A stretch of 64,000 bases of DNA from Porphyromonadaceae bacterium W3.11 (GCA_030434245.1 JAUISX010000005.1:62001-126000); one strand, 5' to 3'. Positions 17,513 to 27,133 are shown, counted from the stretch's first letter. Notes: a model not told the origin generated them from the sequence alone. A program made the numbers and translations.

Positions 17513-18220
17513 TTAGTTTCCGTTGTTTTGTGTCAACTTCTCTAAGAAGCTGATTTGCTGTGCAAAGTAACCACTTTTTTTTGGATATTCCAAATTTATT
17601 TGCCTTAATATTTTTAGTGCTCGATCATATTTTCCCTGACGAATGTATATTCTTGCCAGTGTCTCAGTGAGTAATTCATCTTCAGCTAGGGATGTATCCT
17701 TTGGTCCTGCTGTCTCAGTCTGTTCCTCAATTGGCTTGATGACTTCAGCTTCTTCCCCCTTGTCTAGAAAGGAGGAAATTATTTCACTGCTGCTTAATAC
17801 TTCGTCTTCCTTTTCTTCTGGCTCCCTTAGTGGTTCGTCAGTTGTATGTGTGTCTAGTGATAATATGTAATCAATTTCGCTAGTGTCATCAGGGTGATCC
17901 TCAAGGAAGGTATTGATTAAGTCAAATCCTGATTCCTCTTCCTCCTCTACGTGTAGCTTGCTGGTGGTTACTTTATTTTGTGCCTTGCCATTGCTATCTA
18001 AGAGTATGAAGAGGTGAGAGAGGTCTTGGATATACAGTACTCTTCGATGTAACTCACTTGAAAAACGTAGATCACCTATTCTATGCAAACATAATAGAAT
18101 TAATATATGAAGGGGTGCTGAGTAGGGGTATTGTCTACTCAGGGCCATGAGGTCTGGTAATTGATCCGATGTCAATAACTCAGGTTGCTCCAATATATCT
18201 CGTAATTCTTCACTGGTCAT
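17513..18220 (-). CDS. TPR-type protein of the lptE-secG cluster
   Basis: A 235-residue protein with no signal peptide. The N-terminal 80 residues are helical (LPDLMALSRQYPYSAPLHIL, HRRVLYIQDLSHL), the middle is acidic and low complexity, and the C-terminus has one good TPR (ETLARIYIRQGKYDRALKIL followed by RQINLEYPKKSGYFA). It is conserved between lptE and secG in Bacteroidales as far as I recall, and its function is unknown. The 12-base gap to lptE upstream supports co-transcription. Confidence 0.65.
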   Translation of the reverse strand: MTSEELRDILEQPELLTSDQLPDLMALSRQYPYSAPLHILILLCLHRIGDLRFSSELHRRVLYIQDLSHLFILLDSNGKAQNKVTTSKLHVEEEEESGFDLINTFLEDHPDDTSEIDYILSLDTHTTDEPLREPEEKEDEVLSSSEIISSFLDKGEEAEVIKPIEEQTETAGPKDTSLAEDELLTETLARIYIRQGKYDRALKILRQINLEYPKKSGYFAQQISFLEKLTQNNGN

Positions 18221-18232
18221 AGGGTAGGGGGG

Positions 18233-18760
18233 TTACCAATTTTCTACAGTGGCATTAAATATCTGATTGATTATATCTTCAGTCAGCTCAGCACAGAGGG
18301 CGTCCTGAACTTCGTTGAACATCTTGTTGCTATCAAAGCTTGCGAAAGAAGAGAATTCCTTTTCAAAACTTTCTTTCTCGTCTATCGTATTTGTATAGCG
18401 CACCTTAATCCTCATAGTCAGTTTAGTACGTGCTGCGTATGCATCTTCCTGTACAGCTTCTGCTGTTAAATCGTATCCTATGATCTCCCCCTCAATGTTA
18501 AGATCTCCTACGTTATTGGTGAGAACCAACCGTGTACGAGTTTGAAATCTATGTTTTAGATCTTCTGAAAACTTTTGTGCCAGCGGAGGATATACAATCG
18601 GAGCTAGATTTTGGAAGTCAGAAATGTTTATGGTTTTGATCCTTGTATAGTCGATGCTAGCACCATTAAGCCTATATGACGGTATTCCGCAACTGGTCAT
18701 TGAAGTAACCAGAAGAGAAATGATGACGATGAATTTAAGTGCTTTGGTCATTGTTTTCAT
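18233..18760 (-). CDS. lptE: LptE-like lipopolysaccharide assembly lipoprotein
   Basis: A 175-residue lipoprotein with lipobox VTSMTSCGIPSY (Cys24 region). The pattern SYRLNGASIDYTRIKTINI and FEDLKHRFQTRTRLVLTNN is that of the Bacteroidota LptE family, the plug partner of LptD in the outer-membrane LPS translocon. The start overlaps the stop of the sigma-54-type regulator by 4 bases (ATGA), showing tight coupling. Confidence 0.85.
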   Translation of the reverse strand: MKTMTKALKFIVIISLLVTSMTSCGIPSYRLNGASIDYTRIKTINISDFQNLAPIVYPPLAQKFSEDLKHRFQTRTRLVLTNNVGDLNIEGEIIGYDLTAEAVQEDAYAARTKLTMRIKVRYTNTIDEKESFEKEFSSFASFDSNKMFNEVQDALCAELTEDIINQIFNATVENW

Positions 18761-20001
18761 TCTTTATTCAGCTTTCTATATAAGGTTCTTTCTGAGATAT
18801 CAAGATCTTCAGCTGTTTGTTTGCGAGCTCCTTTATTCTTTTCTAATACCAGTTCTATATATTTGGTCTCCATCTCCTTGAGGGTAAGGACCTTGTCGCT
18901 ACTGATGATTTCTTCAATCTCATCTATAGGTATGACATCCTCACTTTTTGGGAAGCGGTGCGTTTCCTCCTGTTTTTGCGGTAGACTAAAAGAGGGTTGC
19001 ATCGTATTCTGATTTTGTAGAATACGGTATAGCAGTTGGGTTAGCTCACCGAGGTTCCCTTTCATCTCACGCATCATAGTGTATAATGCCCCTAAAGATG
19101 CGTTAGGAGGTAGTTGTCCGCCGATGTTCGAGCCACTAGAGGCGTCATCGCCATAGTTCACGTAGCTATTCTGGATGATAGCAGGATGTTTCACTAAAGC
19201 ATTGGCTGGAAGTTGTCTCTCGAGCATCTCGTAGTCAATGTTCCTATCCTCTGCAATGACACTAATACGCTCTACTAGGTTTCTTAGTTGTCTGATGTTC
19301 CCAGGCCATGTGTAGCCCTGTAGCAGTTGCTGAGCATCATCACTTAGTCGAATAGGGGGCATCTGGTACTTATCTGCAAAGTCGGATGCGAATTTTCTGA
19401 AGAGGAGCTGAATGTCAGAGCCTCTTTCTCTTAGAGGTGGTAGCTCTATGGTGACGGTATTAAGTCGATAGAACAGGTCTTCACGAAACTTTTTCTTGCT
19501 AATCGCTTCAGCTAAGTCTACATTAGTAGCCGCCACCACGCGGATATCTGTCCTCTGAACATCACTTGATCCGACTTTCATGAACTCGCCAGACTCTAAT
19601 ACTCTCAGTAGCCTAGCCTGAGTAGCTAGTGGTAGCTCTCCCACTTCGTCAAGGAAGATAGTCCCCCCATCAGCCACTTCAAAATACCCTTTTCGCTCGT
19701 TTACAGCATCAGTAAATGAGCCTTTTTTGTGCCCAAATAGTTCGGAGTCAATTGTTCCTTCCGGAATTGCACCACAATTGACTGCTACATAAGGGCCATG
19801 CTTTCGGATACTATTGTGGTGAATTATTTGTGGAAAGCTCTCCTTACCCACACCACTTTCGCCAGTCACAAGTACGCTGACATCCGTGGGGGCTATCATT
19901 ATAGCTACCTCTATGGCTCTATTCAAGCTTTCGCTATTTCCAATAATTCCAAATCTTTGTTTGGCTCTTTGGATAAGTTCTTTTGAAACCGTTTTGCTCA
20001 T
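18757..20001 (-). CDS. Sigma-54-type AAA+ transcription activator with altered GAFTGA loop
   Basis: A 414-residue protein: AAA+ domain from about residue 13 to 245 with Walker A GESGVGKE, Walker B GGTIFLDEVG and arginine-finger region (RERGSDIQLLF), then a linker and a C-terminal Fis-type helix-turn-helix (RKQTAEDLDISERTLYRKLN). There is no receiver or sensor domain. The loop that contacts sigma-54, GAFTGA, reads GSFTDA here, so activation through sigma-54 is doubtful and it may act otherwise. It is followed with 4-base overlap by lptE, which suggests a role tied to envelope assembly. Confidence 0.85.
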   Translation of the reverse strand: MSKTVSKELIQRAKQRFGIIGNSESLNRAIEVAIMIAPTDVSVLVTGESGVGKESFPQIIHHNSIRKHGPYVAVNCGAIPEGTIDSELFGHKKGSFTDAVNERKGYFEVADGGTIFLDEVGELPLATQARLLRVLESGEFMKVGSSDVQRTDIRVVAATNVDLAEAISKKKFREDLFYRLNTVTIELPPLRERGSDIQLLFRKFASDFADKYQMPPIRLSDDAQQLLQGYTWPGNIRQLRNLVERISVIAEDRNIDYEMLERQLPANALVKHPAIIQNSYVNYGDDASSGSNIGGQLPPNASLGALYTMMREMKGNLGELTQLLYRILQNQNTMQPSFSLPQKQEETHRFPKSEDVIPIDEIEEIISSDKVLTLKEMETKYIELVLEKNKGARKQTAEDLDISERTLYRKLNKE

Positions 20002-20012
20002 ATTCTTCTATA

Positions 20013-20627
20013 TCATATATCCGCTTCAAAGATACCAAAATTAACAGAAGAGATAGGCAAAATAGCTTTTCCAAGGGGGATCATAGCATTGATTAATGCA
20101 ACGGCATCAAAATGAGCTAGGTCCGACACTCTTATATCCATTTCGTCTATCTCTTCGTGATCCAATAAGTACTGCCGCATGGTCCCTTCTAGGAGTGGGG
20201 TAGAAGGGGTTACCCATCTGCCATCCTTTCCTCTGAAGCAGACGTTGGTGTACGTTGTATCTGTGACAAACCGATTCTTTATGATGAGAGGAATGGCTCC
20301 CTCTCGTAGACCGTCACTGTATGTATCTAACGCACTTCTATCAGCATACTTTCGGCTGTAGTCCAATTCAGGTGTCGCTGACCTAAGTATTATAGAGCTT
20401 ATTGGTCGAAAATGATACGGTGCGAGTTCGGAAGAGATGATGCCTTGTCCGTTATATATAATTCTTAGTTTGTAGTATTCACTTGGATTGATCTCAGGCG
20501 AACTTTGTTTTAGCACCTCATCAAGGTCTATGTGGCTGAGTCCTGCAGAACGTACCATCCTTTGAAGATGGTACGCTGCATTCCTTATTTTTCCATCGAT
20601 AACTGCTATAGTTTCAAGTAAAGTCAT
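20013..20627 (-). CDS. pabC: Aminodeoxychorismate lyase-like class IV aminotransferase
   Basis: A 204-residue fold-type IV PLP enzyme, shorter than the usual 270 residues. The motifs DTTYTNVCFRGKDGRWVTPS and PLLEGTMRQYLL are those of PabC, which splits aminodeoxychorismate to 4-aminobenzoate and pyruvate for folate. Its 4-base overlap with a pabB homologue upstream makes PabC much more likely than a branched-chain aminotransferase. The short length means part of the N-terminal domain is reduced. Confidence 0.8.
   Translation of the reverse strand: MTLLETIAVIDGKIRNAAYHLQRMVRSAGLSHIDLDEVLKQSSPEINPSEYYKLRIIYNGQGIISSELAPYHFRPISSIILRSATPELDYSRKYADRSALDTYSDGLREGAIPLIIKNRFVTDTTYTNVCFRGKDGRWVTPSTPLLEGTMRQYLLDHEEIDEMDIRVSDLAHFDAVALINAMIPLGKAILPISSVNFGIFEADI
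20027..20034 (-). promoter_or_regulatory. -7 box for the regulator-lptE-secG unit
   Basis: Minus strand TATCTTTG, a TAnnTTTG match inside the 3' end of pabC, 26 bases before the regulator ATG. No well-spaced upstream element. Confidence 0.45.
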
Positions 20628-21634
20628 TTGGGAAGGTAGATCTTAGCAAGGACCTCTTTGTACTCTCTCTCACATATGCTGTCAATTGTCACACCGCCAC
20701 CAGAATGGAATATAAGCTGACCACTTGGACTCTGTTCAATGAAACGGATCATCACAGATGTGTCTAGCTCCTCTCCGTCAAAATAACCAGAGATGCCTGA
20801 GTAGTAACCGCGATCGTGATGCTCTGCTTCATTGATGACTCTGATGGCTGCCTCTTTGGGTATGCCAGCTATGGAGCCTGCTGGTAGTAGTTTCTCTATT
20901 ATTTCTCCTAAATGTTCACGCCAGTCGCTAGCCAGCTCGGCTCTGACTTCTGAGCTGACTTGCAGTAGCCCACCATCTTCTGTGTGTATCTCATCTATGT
21001 ATCTATATCTAGGCACGGATACGTTTTTGCCCACTTTAGCTAGTTCTTCTTCCATGGACTTTACCATATTAGCATGCTCTGCTTGTTCCTTAGGGTCATC
21101 CATGATGACTTGTGCTGCGTTAGGAACATCAGTGCTGATGGTTCCTTTCATGGGGTGTGATGAGACAATACCATCTTTATTTACATATATGAATCGTTCG
21201 GGTGAGAAGCAGACAAAGCGATTTTCCACTAATACCTTGTACTTAGCTTTAGACGTTAAGTAAATCTCTTTTAGCGATTGATCACATGTGATGTCCGTTG
21301 CTAAAGTGAGATTGATTAGGGATATTTCGCCTGCCTTTAGAGCCTTATAAACGATGTCAAAGCGTTTTGCGTATTCGCTTTGTGGCTCAGGGTGCTTGAT
21401 TAATTCTCTATGCTTCTGAGAGGGTGATATGGAGGTGCTTTTATATCCATAATTCACATATCCGAAGTCAAATGATAAGCTATCTTTGTTGAGATCCTCT
21501 TCTTTTGAATCAAGGTCAAAAAGCATTGCTTCGGTCATGGGATAATTGATAAGAAAGAAGAACCTCTTGCCTTCAGTTGATAATTCTGTGAGCCTTCTGA
21601 AGAAGGCTTTCATATCATTTTTGTAAATCATAAG
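20624..21634 (-). CDS. pabB: Aminodeoxychorismate synthase component I
   Basis: Chorismate-binding enzyme (336 residues from this start) that aminates chorismate in 4-aminobenzoate synthesis. Conserved motifs: SHPMKGTI with the catalytic Lys of the PIKGT box, EELAKVGKNVSVPRYRYIDE, LLPAGSIAGIPKEAAIRVI and HDRGYYSGISGYFD. The N-terminal tryptophan-binding part is short. I place the start at ATG 21634 (MIYKNDMKAF): the open frame reaches 21688, but a promoter-like box at 21677-21684 lies inside that extension. Overlaps pabC by 4 bases (ATGA). Confidence 0.85.
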   Translation of the reverse strand, partial: LMIYKNDMKAFFRRLTELSTEGKRFFFLINYPMTEAMLFDLDSKEEDLNKDSLSFDFGYVNYGYKSTSISPSQKHRELIKHPEPQSEYAKRFDIVYKALKAGEISLINLTLATDITCDQSLKEIYLTSKAKYKVLVENRFVCFSPERFIYVNKDGIVSSHPMKGTISTDVPNAAQVIMDDPKEQAEHANMVKSMEEELAKVGKNVSVPRYRYIDEIHTEDGGLLQVSSEVRAELASDWREHLGEIIEKLLPAGSIAGIPKEAAIRVINEAEHHDRGYYSGISGYFDGEELDTSVMIRFIEQSPSGQLIFHSGGGVTIDSICEREYKEVLAKIYLPK

Positions 21635-21676
21635 TGTATGAATATAGTTGAAATAAACCCCTCCCCTTTCTAAACG

Positions 21677-21684
21677 TAAAGGTA
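21677..21684 (-). promoter_or_regulatory. Possible -7 box of pabBC
   Basis: Minus strand TACCTTTA, seven of eight positions of TAnnTTTG, 43 bases before ATG 21634. Confidence 0.35.
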
Positions 21685-21889
21685 GCAATAATCTTATAAA
21701 GCTTTTTCTTTTTTTGCTTTTTTTATAAGAGGAAATCTCCGCAGCTACTTCCCTTTATTTTGTCATTAGTATCGCTTTTTGGGGTGAGTGTTTTATGAGA
21801 TTCTTTTCAAGTCAATATTGACTTTTTTATAACGTAATAATTGATAGTTGGCTTTTAGGAATCGAGCGTTATGGTCAGTTGAAATCCAT

Positions 21890-21955
21890 CCTATATGAAA
21901 CTTTCCTTCTTGTGATATAAAAGAAATATGTTTCCTATAAGAAGCGTTGCGTTTT
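21890..21955 (+). repeat. 22-bp tandem repeat locus B
   Basis: Three units with exact 22-bp spacing start at 21890 (cctatatgaaa), 21912 (gtgatataaaa) and 21934 (cctataagaag); a fourth, weaker one (tatataac) starts at 21956. Same family as the loci at 3171, 37382 and 63366. It lies in the 770-bp gap between divergent pabB and the surface lipoprotein operon; otherwise that gap holds only the putative promoter boxes at 21677 and 22326 and a small hairpin near 22117. Confidence 0.65.
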
Positions 21956-22325
21956 TATATAACTAATTTTTTGTCAGCTTTTATCTTTCGAAACAACCCC
22001 TTGTATTCAAACTTGGATAGGCGTGTTTAGTGTTTTTTTTGTTTCAGTGTCTAGTGTGCTGTGTGCTTTTGATGCGTACAGTAATAGGATAAATTGTAAT
22101 GTGTGACTAATGGTCAGGACTCTTTCGAGGAGTCTTTAGGCTACCATGTTTGTGTGGTATCAATAGAGGTGATTTTATTGATGATAATTCTTTATCTTTT
22201 TTAGGATTTTAATGTGAAAAATGGGGTAAAAGTCATAGATATAAATATAAGTTAGCTGTATTCCCCTTAACTTATACTTAATTATTTATAACATTAAAAT
22301 GTTAGGTTGTAATTTAATTAATGGT

Positions 22326-22333
22326 TACATTTG
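22326..22333 (+). promoter_or_regulatory. -7 box of the surface lipoprotein operon
   Basis: TACATTTG, a TAnnTTTG match, 76 bases before the first ATG; a TTG 16 bases upstream is shorter-spaced than usual. Confidence 0.5.
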
Positions 22334-22408
22334 TAGCTGACTAGTGCGTGCTTTTGGCAGTGACTGTTAAAAAGCACGCAATGTATCCACAATGATAAAA
22401 AGATTGAT

Positions 22409-24991
22409 ATGTTAATTGATTTGCGAAAACTAACGGTGCTATTCTGTGGGTTGATGATTATTCTTGCTACTTCCTGTAAAGAAAATGGTGAGGGGAACCC
22501 TGTGGTAGAACCTTCTCTGACTATAAATAGTCAAATTTCACCAATGAGGGCCTATGATTCATCATGGGAGGCTAATGATATGATAGGTGTATATGCAGTG
22601 CATAGTGGAGCCTCATTATCAGATGGTGTAGTGTATGAGAATGTAACCAATTATAAGTTTGTTACAGACGGTACAGGTCTGTTCCAATCTTCTGGGAATT
22701 CTATTAAATTGAAACCTGGTAAGAATATTAATGTAATAGCTTACTATCCATATTATAATAATGTTGGTGATGACTTTAGGATACCTCTAGATGTCTCAGA
22801 TCAAAGTAATCCATCTTCATTAGATCTGCTCTATGGTCAGAGTACGACATCAGCTAGTTTAGCTAACCCTCGGGTTTCTCTACTGTTTGATCATAAACTT
22901 AGCCAGTTGAGACTGACTCTTGTAGCTCAAGATGGCTCTGACTTAGATGGCGTACAGTCTATTCTTGATGGAACTATTGTTAAGGGTTCTTTTGATATCT
23001 CTACTGGAGAGGTGATTTTGGGTAGTCAGAAAGGTGCGCTTTCAGGTCATTTGAATAGTGAGAATGGTGGTACAGTCTCTCTTAGCTATATGTTACTGCC
23101 AGGGCAGTGGCTAAAAAATGCTGTAGTAACTTTTATTGTTAATGGAAAAAGGTATTCTCATAAAATAACTGAGACCGAAGCCATAATGCTAGAGGGGGGC
23201 TATCGCTATACATTACCTTTTGCCATCTCTAGTGCCGGTACTCTTCAATTATTAGTTGATGGTGCTATTATCGATCCTATGGAGGATGGTGATGCCAGTG
23301 ATGTGGTAGGAGAGGAAGATGGAGTATCAACTACTGAGGATCTAGAAATTCCTGCTGATAATACTAGTGGAGAGTTGGTTAAGACGATTGCCATCGACGC
23401 CAAAAGTAATGAGACATGGACAGCTGTTTCAGATCATAGCTTCGTAAAACTTTCTCAGTCCACAACCCAAGGTCCTGGAGATCTCACTATTACGTTAGAA
23501 GAGAATCCAACCTATGAGGAGCGTAGGGCAAAGGTTGTGATAACCATCGTTCCGAAGAATAATACTGTCTCTACTAGGGCTCAAGGTGAGAAGAGGGTAA
23601 GAGTCATTAACATTGTTCAGGCTGCAAAGAAGAAGCCACAAGGAGAAGCGAACTTGATATTGCTCGAAGCTCCATTTACCAATGATTTAGAAGGCTTTAC
23701 TGGAGTATCTGTTTTAGGTGATTATAAGTGGATACATAGTTCTAATAAGAATGGACAGACCTATGCTAAGATGTCTGGATACAATGCTGTCGAGAAAAGA
23801 GCTTATGCTAATGAGGATTGGCTGATTTCTCCACAGTTTGATATGACCGGAGCTACCATTGCTAAACTTACATTCAAGCACGCTATCAATTTTGCCTCTA
23901 ACATGCAAAACGAAGCAACGCTTTATTTCTCTCTGGACTATAAGGATAATGTACAGACAGCAAAATGGATTAAGGTGGATATAAAGAACTATCCATCTAC
24001 CAATGGATGGGACTTTGTGGAGTCTGGCGAGATATTGTTCCCTGAGGAGGTCTTGGGTCAGAGTAATGTCCGTTTTGCCTTTAAGTACGTTAGTACAGAT
24101 AGCAATGCCAGTACATGGGAGATCAATAATTTGGTAGTTAAGGCTGATGCTGGTAAGGTGATAGGTGGAGCAGATCCAACTCCAGGTCCAGATCCAGAAC
24201 CAGATCCAGGACAGCCAAGTGACGAAAGAGCACATTATATGGAAATCCCTGTTGTATATAAGGGTAAGATGACCGACGGTTTGTATCACATGCACATGGT
24301 ACCGGATAGCTATTTTGCAGGAGGGTCAACTGTAGGAGGAAAGCGTCGTAATTATACTCTATACATTTCTAAGAATAGCAGGATGCCATATTGGGTGGCT
24401 TATCCTATGTATCCAGACTGCATGGGGAATGTTAAGAGAACAAATGCGTGGGGATGGGATCCAGAGATTCCAAAAGAGTATCAACCTGACTTAAGGAGAT
24501 CATACTCTATGAGTCAAAGTAGAGGCCATATGCTGGCTAGTAGTGCTAGAACTGCTACTAGCAATTTGAATAAAACGACATTCTACTTTAGTAATATGAT
24601 TCCTCAGTACCAAACACATAATGGTGGTAATTGGAAAGCTTTTGAAGACCTTGAAAAGTCGTGGGGTAGTAAGAATGATAATGATACTATCTATGTGGTA
24701 ACAGGTCCAATATTTGATCCTAATACTTCCAATACATGTGTAGATAAGAGCGGTAATCAAATTCCTATTCCAGATTACTCATGGAAAGTTATGCTTCGTT
24801 ATGATAGAAAAGATCAAAAGTATTATTCTATTGCGGTAAAGATGCCTAACAATAGAATTAATAGTAAATGGTATGACCATATAACAACAGTGGCGGCTCT
24901 TGAAAAGGAGTTAGGTGTAACATTCTTTACTCATTTACCTAAAGATGTTGCTAATGAAGTAAAGAACCAAAAAGATAGATCAAAATGGTAA
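22409..24991 (+). CDS. Surface lipoprotein: fimbrillin-like, BACON, jelly-roll and NUC1 nuclease domains
   Basis: An 860-residue lipoprotein (lipobox ILATSCKEN, Cys about 23). Order of parts: a fimbrillin/Mfa-like N-terminal domain to about residue 290 (SSWEANDMIGVYAV, NINVIAYYPYYNN); a BACON domain (NETWTAVSDHSFVKLSQ); a cleaved-adhesin/choice-of-anchor J domain (about 415-585, ANEDWLISPQFDM); a Pro/Asp linker; and a DNA/RNA non-specific endonuclease domain (about 610-860). In the nuclease the DRGH motif reads SRGH with His707, and the downstream FSNMIPQYQTHNGGNWKAFE has the metal-binding Asn. It should cut extracellular DNA or RNA at the cell surface. It opens a cluster with a TonB receptor and a second nuclease lipoprotein. 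Confidence 0.85.
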   Translation: MLIDLRKLTVLFCGLMIILATSCKENGEGNPVVEPSLTINSQISPMRAYDSSWEANDMIGVYAVHSGASLSDGVVYENVTNYKFVTDGTGLFQSSGNSIKLKPGKNINVIAYYPYYNNVGDDFRIPLDVSDQSNPSSLDLLYGQSTTSASLANPRVSLLFDHKLSQLRLTLVAQDGSDLDGVQSILDGTIVKGSFDISTGEVILGSQKGALSGHLNSENGGTVSLSYMLLPGQWLKNAVVTFIVNGKRYSHKITETEAIMLEGGYRYTLPFAISSAGTLQLLVDGAIIDPMEDGDASDVVGEEDGVSTTEDLEIPADNTSGELVKTIAIDAKSNETWTAVSDHSFVKLSQSTTQGPGDLTITLEENPTYEERRAKVVITIVPKNNTVSTRAQGEKRVRVINIVQAAKKKPQGEANLILLEAPFTNDLEGFTGVSVLGDYKWIHSSNKNGQTYAKMSGYNAVEKRAYANEDWLISPQFDMTGATIAKLTFKHAINFASNMQNEATLYFSLDYKDNVQTAKWIKVDIKNYPSTNGWDFVESGEILFPEEVLGQSNVRFAFKYVSTDSNASTWEINNLVVKADAGKVIGGADPTPGPDPEPDPGQPSDERAHYMEIPVVYKGKMTDGLYHMHMVPDSYFAGGSTVGGKRRNYTLYISKNSRMPYWVAYPMYPDCMGNVKRTNAWGWDPEIPKEYQPDLRRSYSMSQSRGHMLASSARTATSNLNKTTFYFSNMIPQYQTHNGGNWKAFEDLEKSWGSKNDNDTIYVVTGPIFDPNTSNTCVDKSGNQIPIPDYSWKVMLRYDRKDQKYYSIAVKMPNNRINSKWYDHITTVAALEKELGVTFFTHLPKDVANEVKNQKDRSKW

Positions 24992-25019
24992 TAATAAAAA
25001 TCAATAAATAGTGAAGGAT

Positions 25020-27092
25020 ATGAAAAATGTAACAAAATTTAGTTCCATCCTGCTACTAACACTTATGGTGTTTATGGCATCATGTTGTCGTCAGGATGCA
25101 CAAGATTTAGTAAGCCCTTTTGATAAAAGGGAAGGCAATGTAAGTCTTGATGGTGCTATAGCAGACCTCAAGACACGAGCAGTAGACAATAAGTGGCAAG
25201 CTAATGACCAGATAGGTGTTTATCCATATACTGGTGACGTTTTGTCTAATGATAACCTGATCGATAATGGTGGTCGCAAAGGAAATCGTAAGTATGTTAC
25301 TACTGATGGAGATGGTAACTTTACATCAGTTATAGAAGGCGTTTGGCTTGAGAATCAGACAGCCAATTTGATTGCTTATTATCCATATAATGCTAATCAG
25401 GGTACATCTCTAGAATATAAGTTTGATGCGTCTAATCAATCAAATCATGCCTTGATTGATTTATTATATTCGGATAACGTCAAAGGGGTAACTAGCTCAA
25501 AAAATAATGCGACTATGGTTTTCGATCACTCCTTAACCTTGGTTGTATTTAATGTGAAGTCAGAAGCTATTGGTATAGATGGAAAGGATCTATCATTGAC
25601 AGATGCTCTCGTAGATGGTTCTATGAACCTGATTGATGGAAAGGTTGTGACAGGTACAACGAAGAAGACCTTAACCCAAAAGCTGAATAAGGTTGATGAG
25701 GTGAACCAAGCATCGTTTATTCTACCACCTCAAAATTTAGCTAAGGTTAAGGTTAATGTCAATGGGGTAGGCAAAGAGGCTAAGCCAATAGAGCTTGAGA
25801 CTGTGCAGGGGCATAAGCATGTCATTGATATATTAATAAACTCTGAAGGTCAACTTGTCATTGGTAATGCTAAAATTAATGATTGGTTGGATGGAAAGAG
25901 TCCTGACGGTCCTATTATTCTTGATCCAGAGGATAATAATCCTATAGACCCGAATCCAGATCCTACACCAGGTGATCCAACTAAACTGATCATAAATGCT
26001 CCTTTTGATACCGAGCTGGCTCCATTTGCTGCTCAATCTGTGAAGGGCGATCAGTCATGGAACGTGAATACCAAGTATAAAAATGCATATATCTCTGGTT
26101 ATGATAATGCTACCAAAAAGTCATATGAGAATGAAGATTGGCTTATATCTCCAGCGATGGATCTAAGTGACACAAAAGCTGGCTATATTCACTTTATGCA
26201 CACTTGGAATATGGGTGATGTGAGTCTTATGAAGGATCAGCTTACCGTTTGGTTCAGTACAGATTATACTGACGATGCTACGAAAGCTACATGGACTCAA
26301 GTGACTATTCCAAACTATCCAACTGGAAAAGACTGGAACAACGTGGAATCAGGAAATATTAAATTTCCTGCATCTGTATTTGGTGAAAGTAATGTGCGTT
26401 TTGCTCTGAAATATACTTGTACAGATGCTGCATCTGGCACATGGCAGGTCAAAGAGCTAAAAACCTTTGTGGATAAAGGCTCGCTAGTTGGTGGTAATAC
26501 GCCTACTCCGGATCCAGATCCGGATCCAGATCCAACACCTGACCCAACCCCAGGAGATAACCAACTGCTATTCCCTGGCTCTAACTTTGAAGACTTTGCT
26601 GCTTTTAAAGCTTCTTTGAATCAATATGGGTTAAATTTTGCTGAAGAAAGTGCTGCGGGTGAAGGACGTGATAATTCTAAGGCGTTGAAATTAGCGACAA
26701 CCATTGGTGATAAAAATAGTTATGTCTTTACCACATTAGTGCAGGATGGCTACTCTCTAGAAGGGAAGTCTAAAATTGTATTTTATGTTAAAGGAAAAGC
26801 TTCTAAGTCATTGACATGTAATGTATATACTACTAAAGTAGAAAAACCTAAAATGGGTATTGACTATAAGTGCTTCAATCTAGGTGATCTAAGTGGTAGT
26901 GATGCCATGTTACAGCCAACAGAAAAAAATGACTATATCGGCACTATAGATACCAATGGAGAGTGGCGTAAGGTGACTCTAGATATTAGTGGTTTGGTAC
27001 CTAATAAAGATGCAGGTGATACGTTATTCGCTCTTAAGGTAGGAAAACAATCAGAATACAATCTTTTGATAGATGATATTACTGTAGAGTAA
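25020..27092 (+). CDS. Fimbrillin-like surface lipoprotein with jelly-roll and repeat-linked C-terminal domain
   Basis: A 690-residue lipoprotein (lipobox VFMASCCRQ). It has a fimbrillin/Mfa-like N-terminal domain (DNKWQANDQIGVYPYTGD, NLIAYYPYNANQG), a choice-of-anchor J domain (about 325-485, ENEDWLISPAMDLSD), a TPDPDPDPDPTPDPTPGDN linker and a C-terminal domain of about 190 residues (LLFPGSNFEDFAAFKASLNQ) that looks like a carbohydrate- or ligand-binding beta sandwich. The last 360 residues are a close duplicate of those in the gene at 30016. ATG 25020 is chosen; an in-frame GTG at 25011 is possible. No enzyme motif seen; probably a ligand-binding surface protein for the receptor encoded next. 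Confidence 0.75.
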   Translation: MKNVTKFSSILLLTLMVFMASCCRQDAQDLVSPFDKREGNVSLDGAIADLKTRAVDNKWQANDQIGVYPYTGDVLSNDNLIDNGGRKGNRKYVTTDGDGNFTSVIEGVWLENQTANLIAYYPYNANQGTSLEYKFDASNQSNHALIDLLYSDNVKGVTSSKNNATMVFDHSLTLVVFNVKSEAIGIDGKDLSLTDALVDGSMNLIDGKVVTGTTKKTLTQKLNKVDEVNQASFILPPQNLAKVKVNVNGVGKEAKPIELETVQGHKHVIDILINSEGQLVIGNAKINDWLDGKSPDGPIILDPEDNNPIDPNPDPTPGDPTKLIINAPFDTELAPFAAQSVKGDQSWNVNTKYKNAYISGYDNATKKSYENEDWLISPAMDLSDTKAGYIHFMHTWNMGDVSLMKDQLTVWFSTDYTDDATKATWTQVTIPNYPTGKDWNNVESGNIKFPASVFGESNVRFALKYTCTDAASGTWQVKELKTFVDKGSLVGGNTPTPDPDPDPDPTPDPTPGDNQLLFPGSNFEDFAAFKASLNQYGLNFAEESAAGEGRDNSKALKLATTIGDKNSYVFTTLVQDGYSLEGKSKIVFYVKGKASKSLTCNVYTTKVEKPKMGIDYKCFNLGDLSGSDAMLQPTEKNDYIGTIDTNGEWRKVTLDISGLVPNKDAGDTLFALKVGKQSEYNLLIDDITVE

Positions 27093-27133
27093 AGTGTATT
27101 ATAGTGACAAATATAATTGATAATAAGTAGTGC

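Noticed and set aside
22117-22137. Small gactc...gagtc hairpin before the surface operon as a riboswitch
   Set aside because: It is only a 5-bp stem upstream of the likely promoter, so it would not be in the leader RNA.
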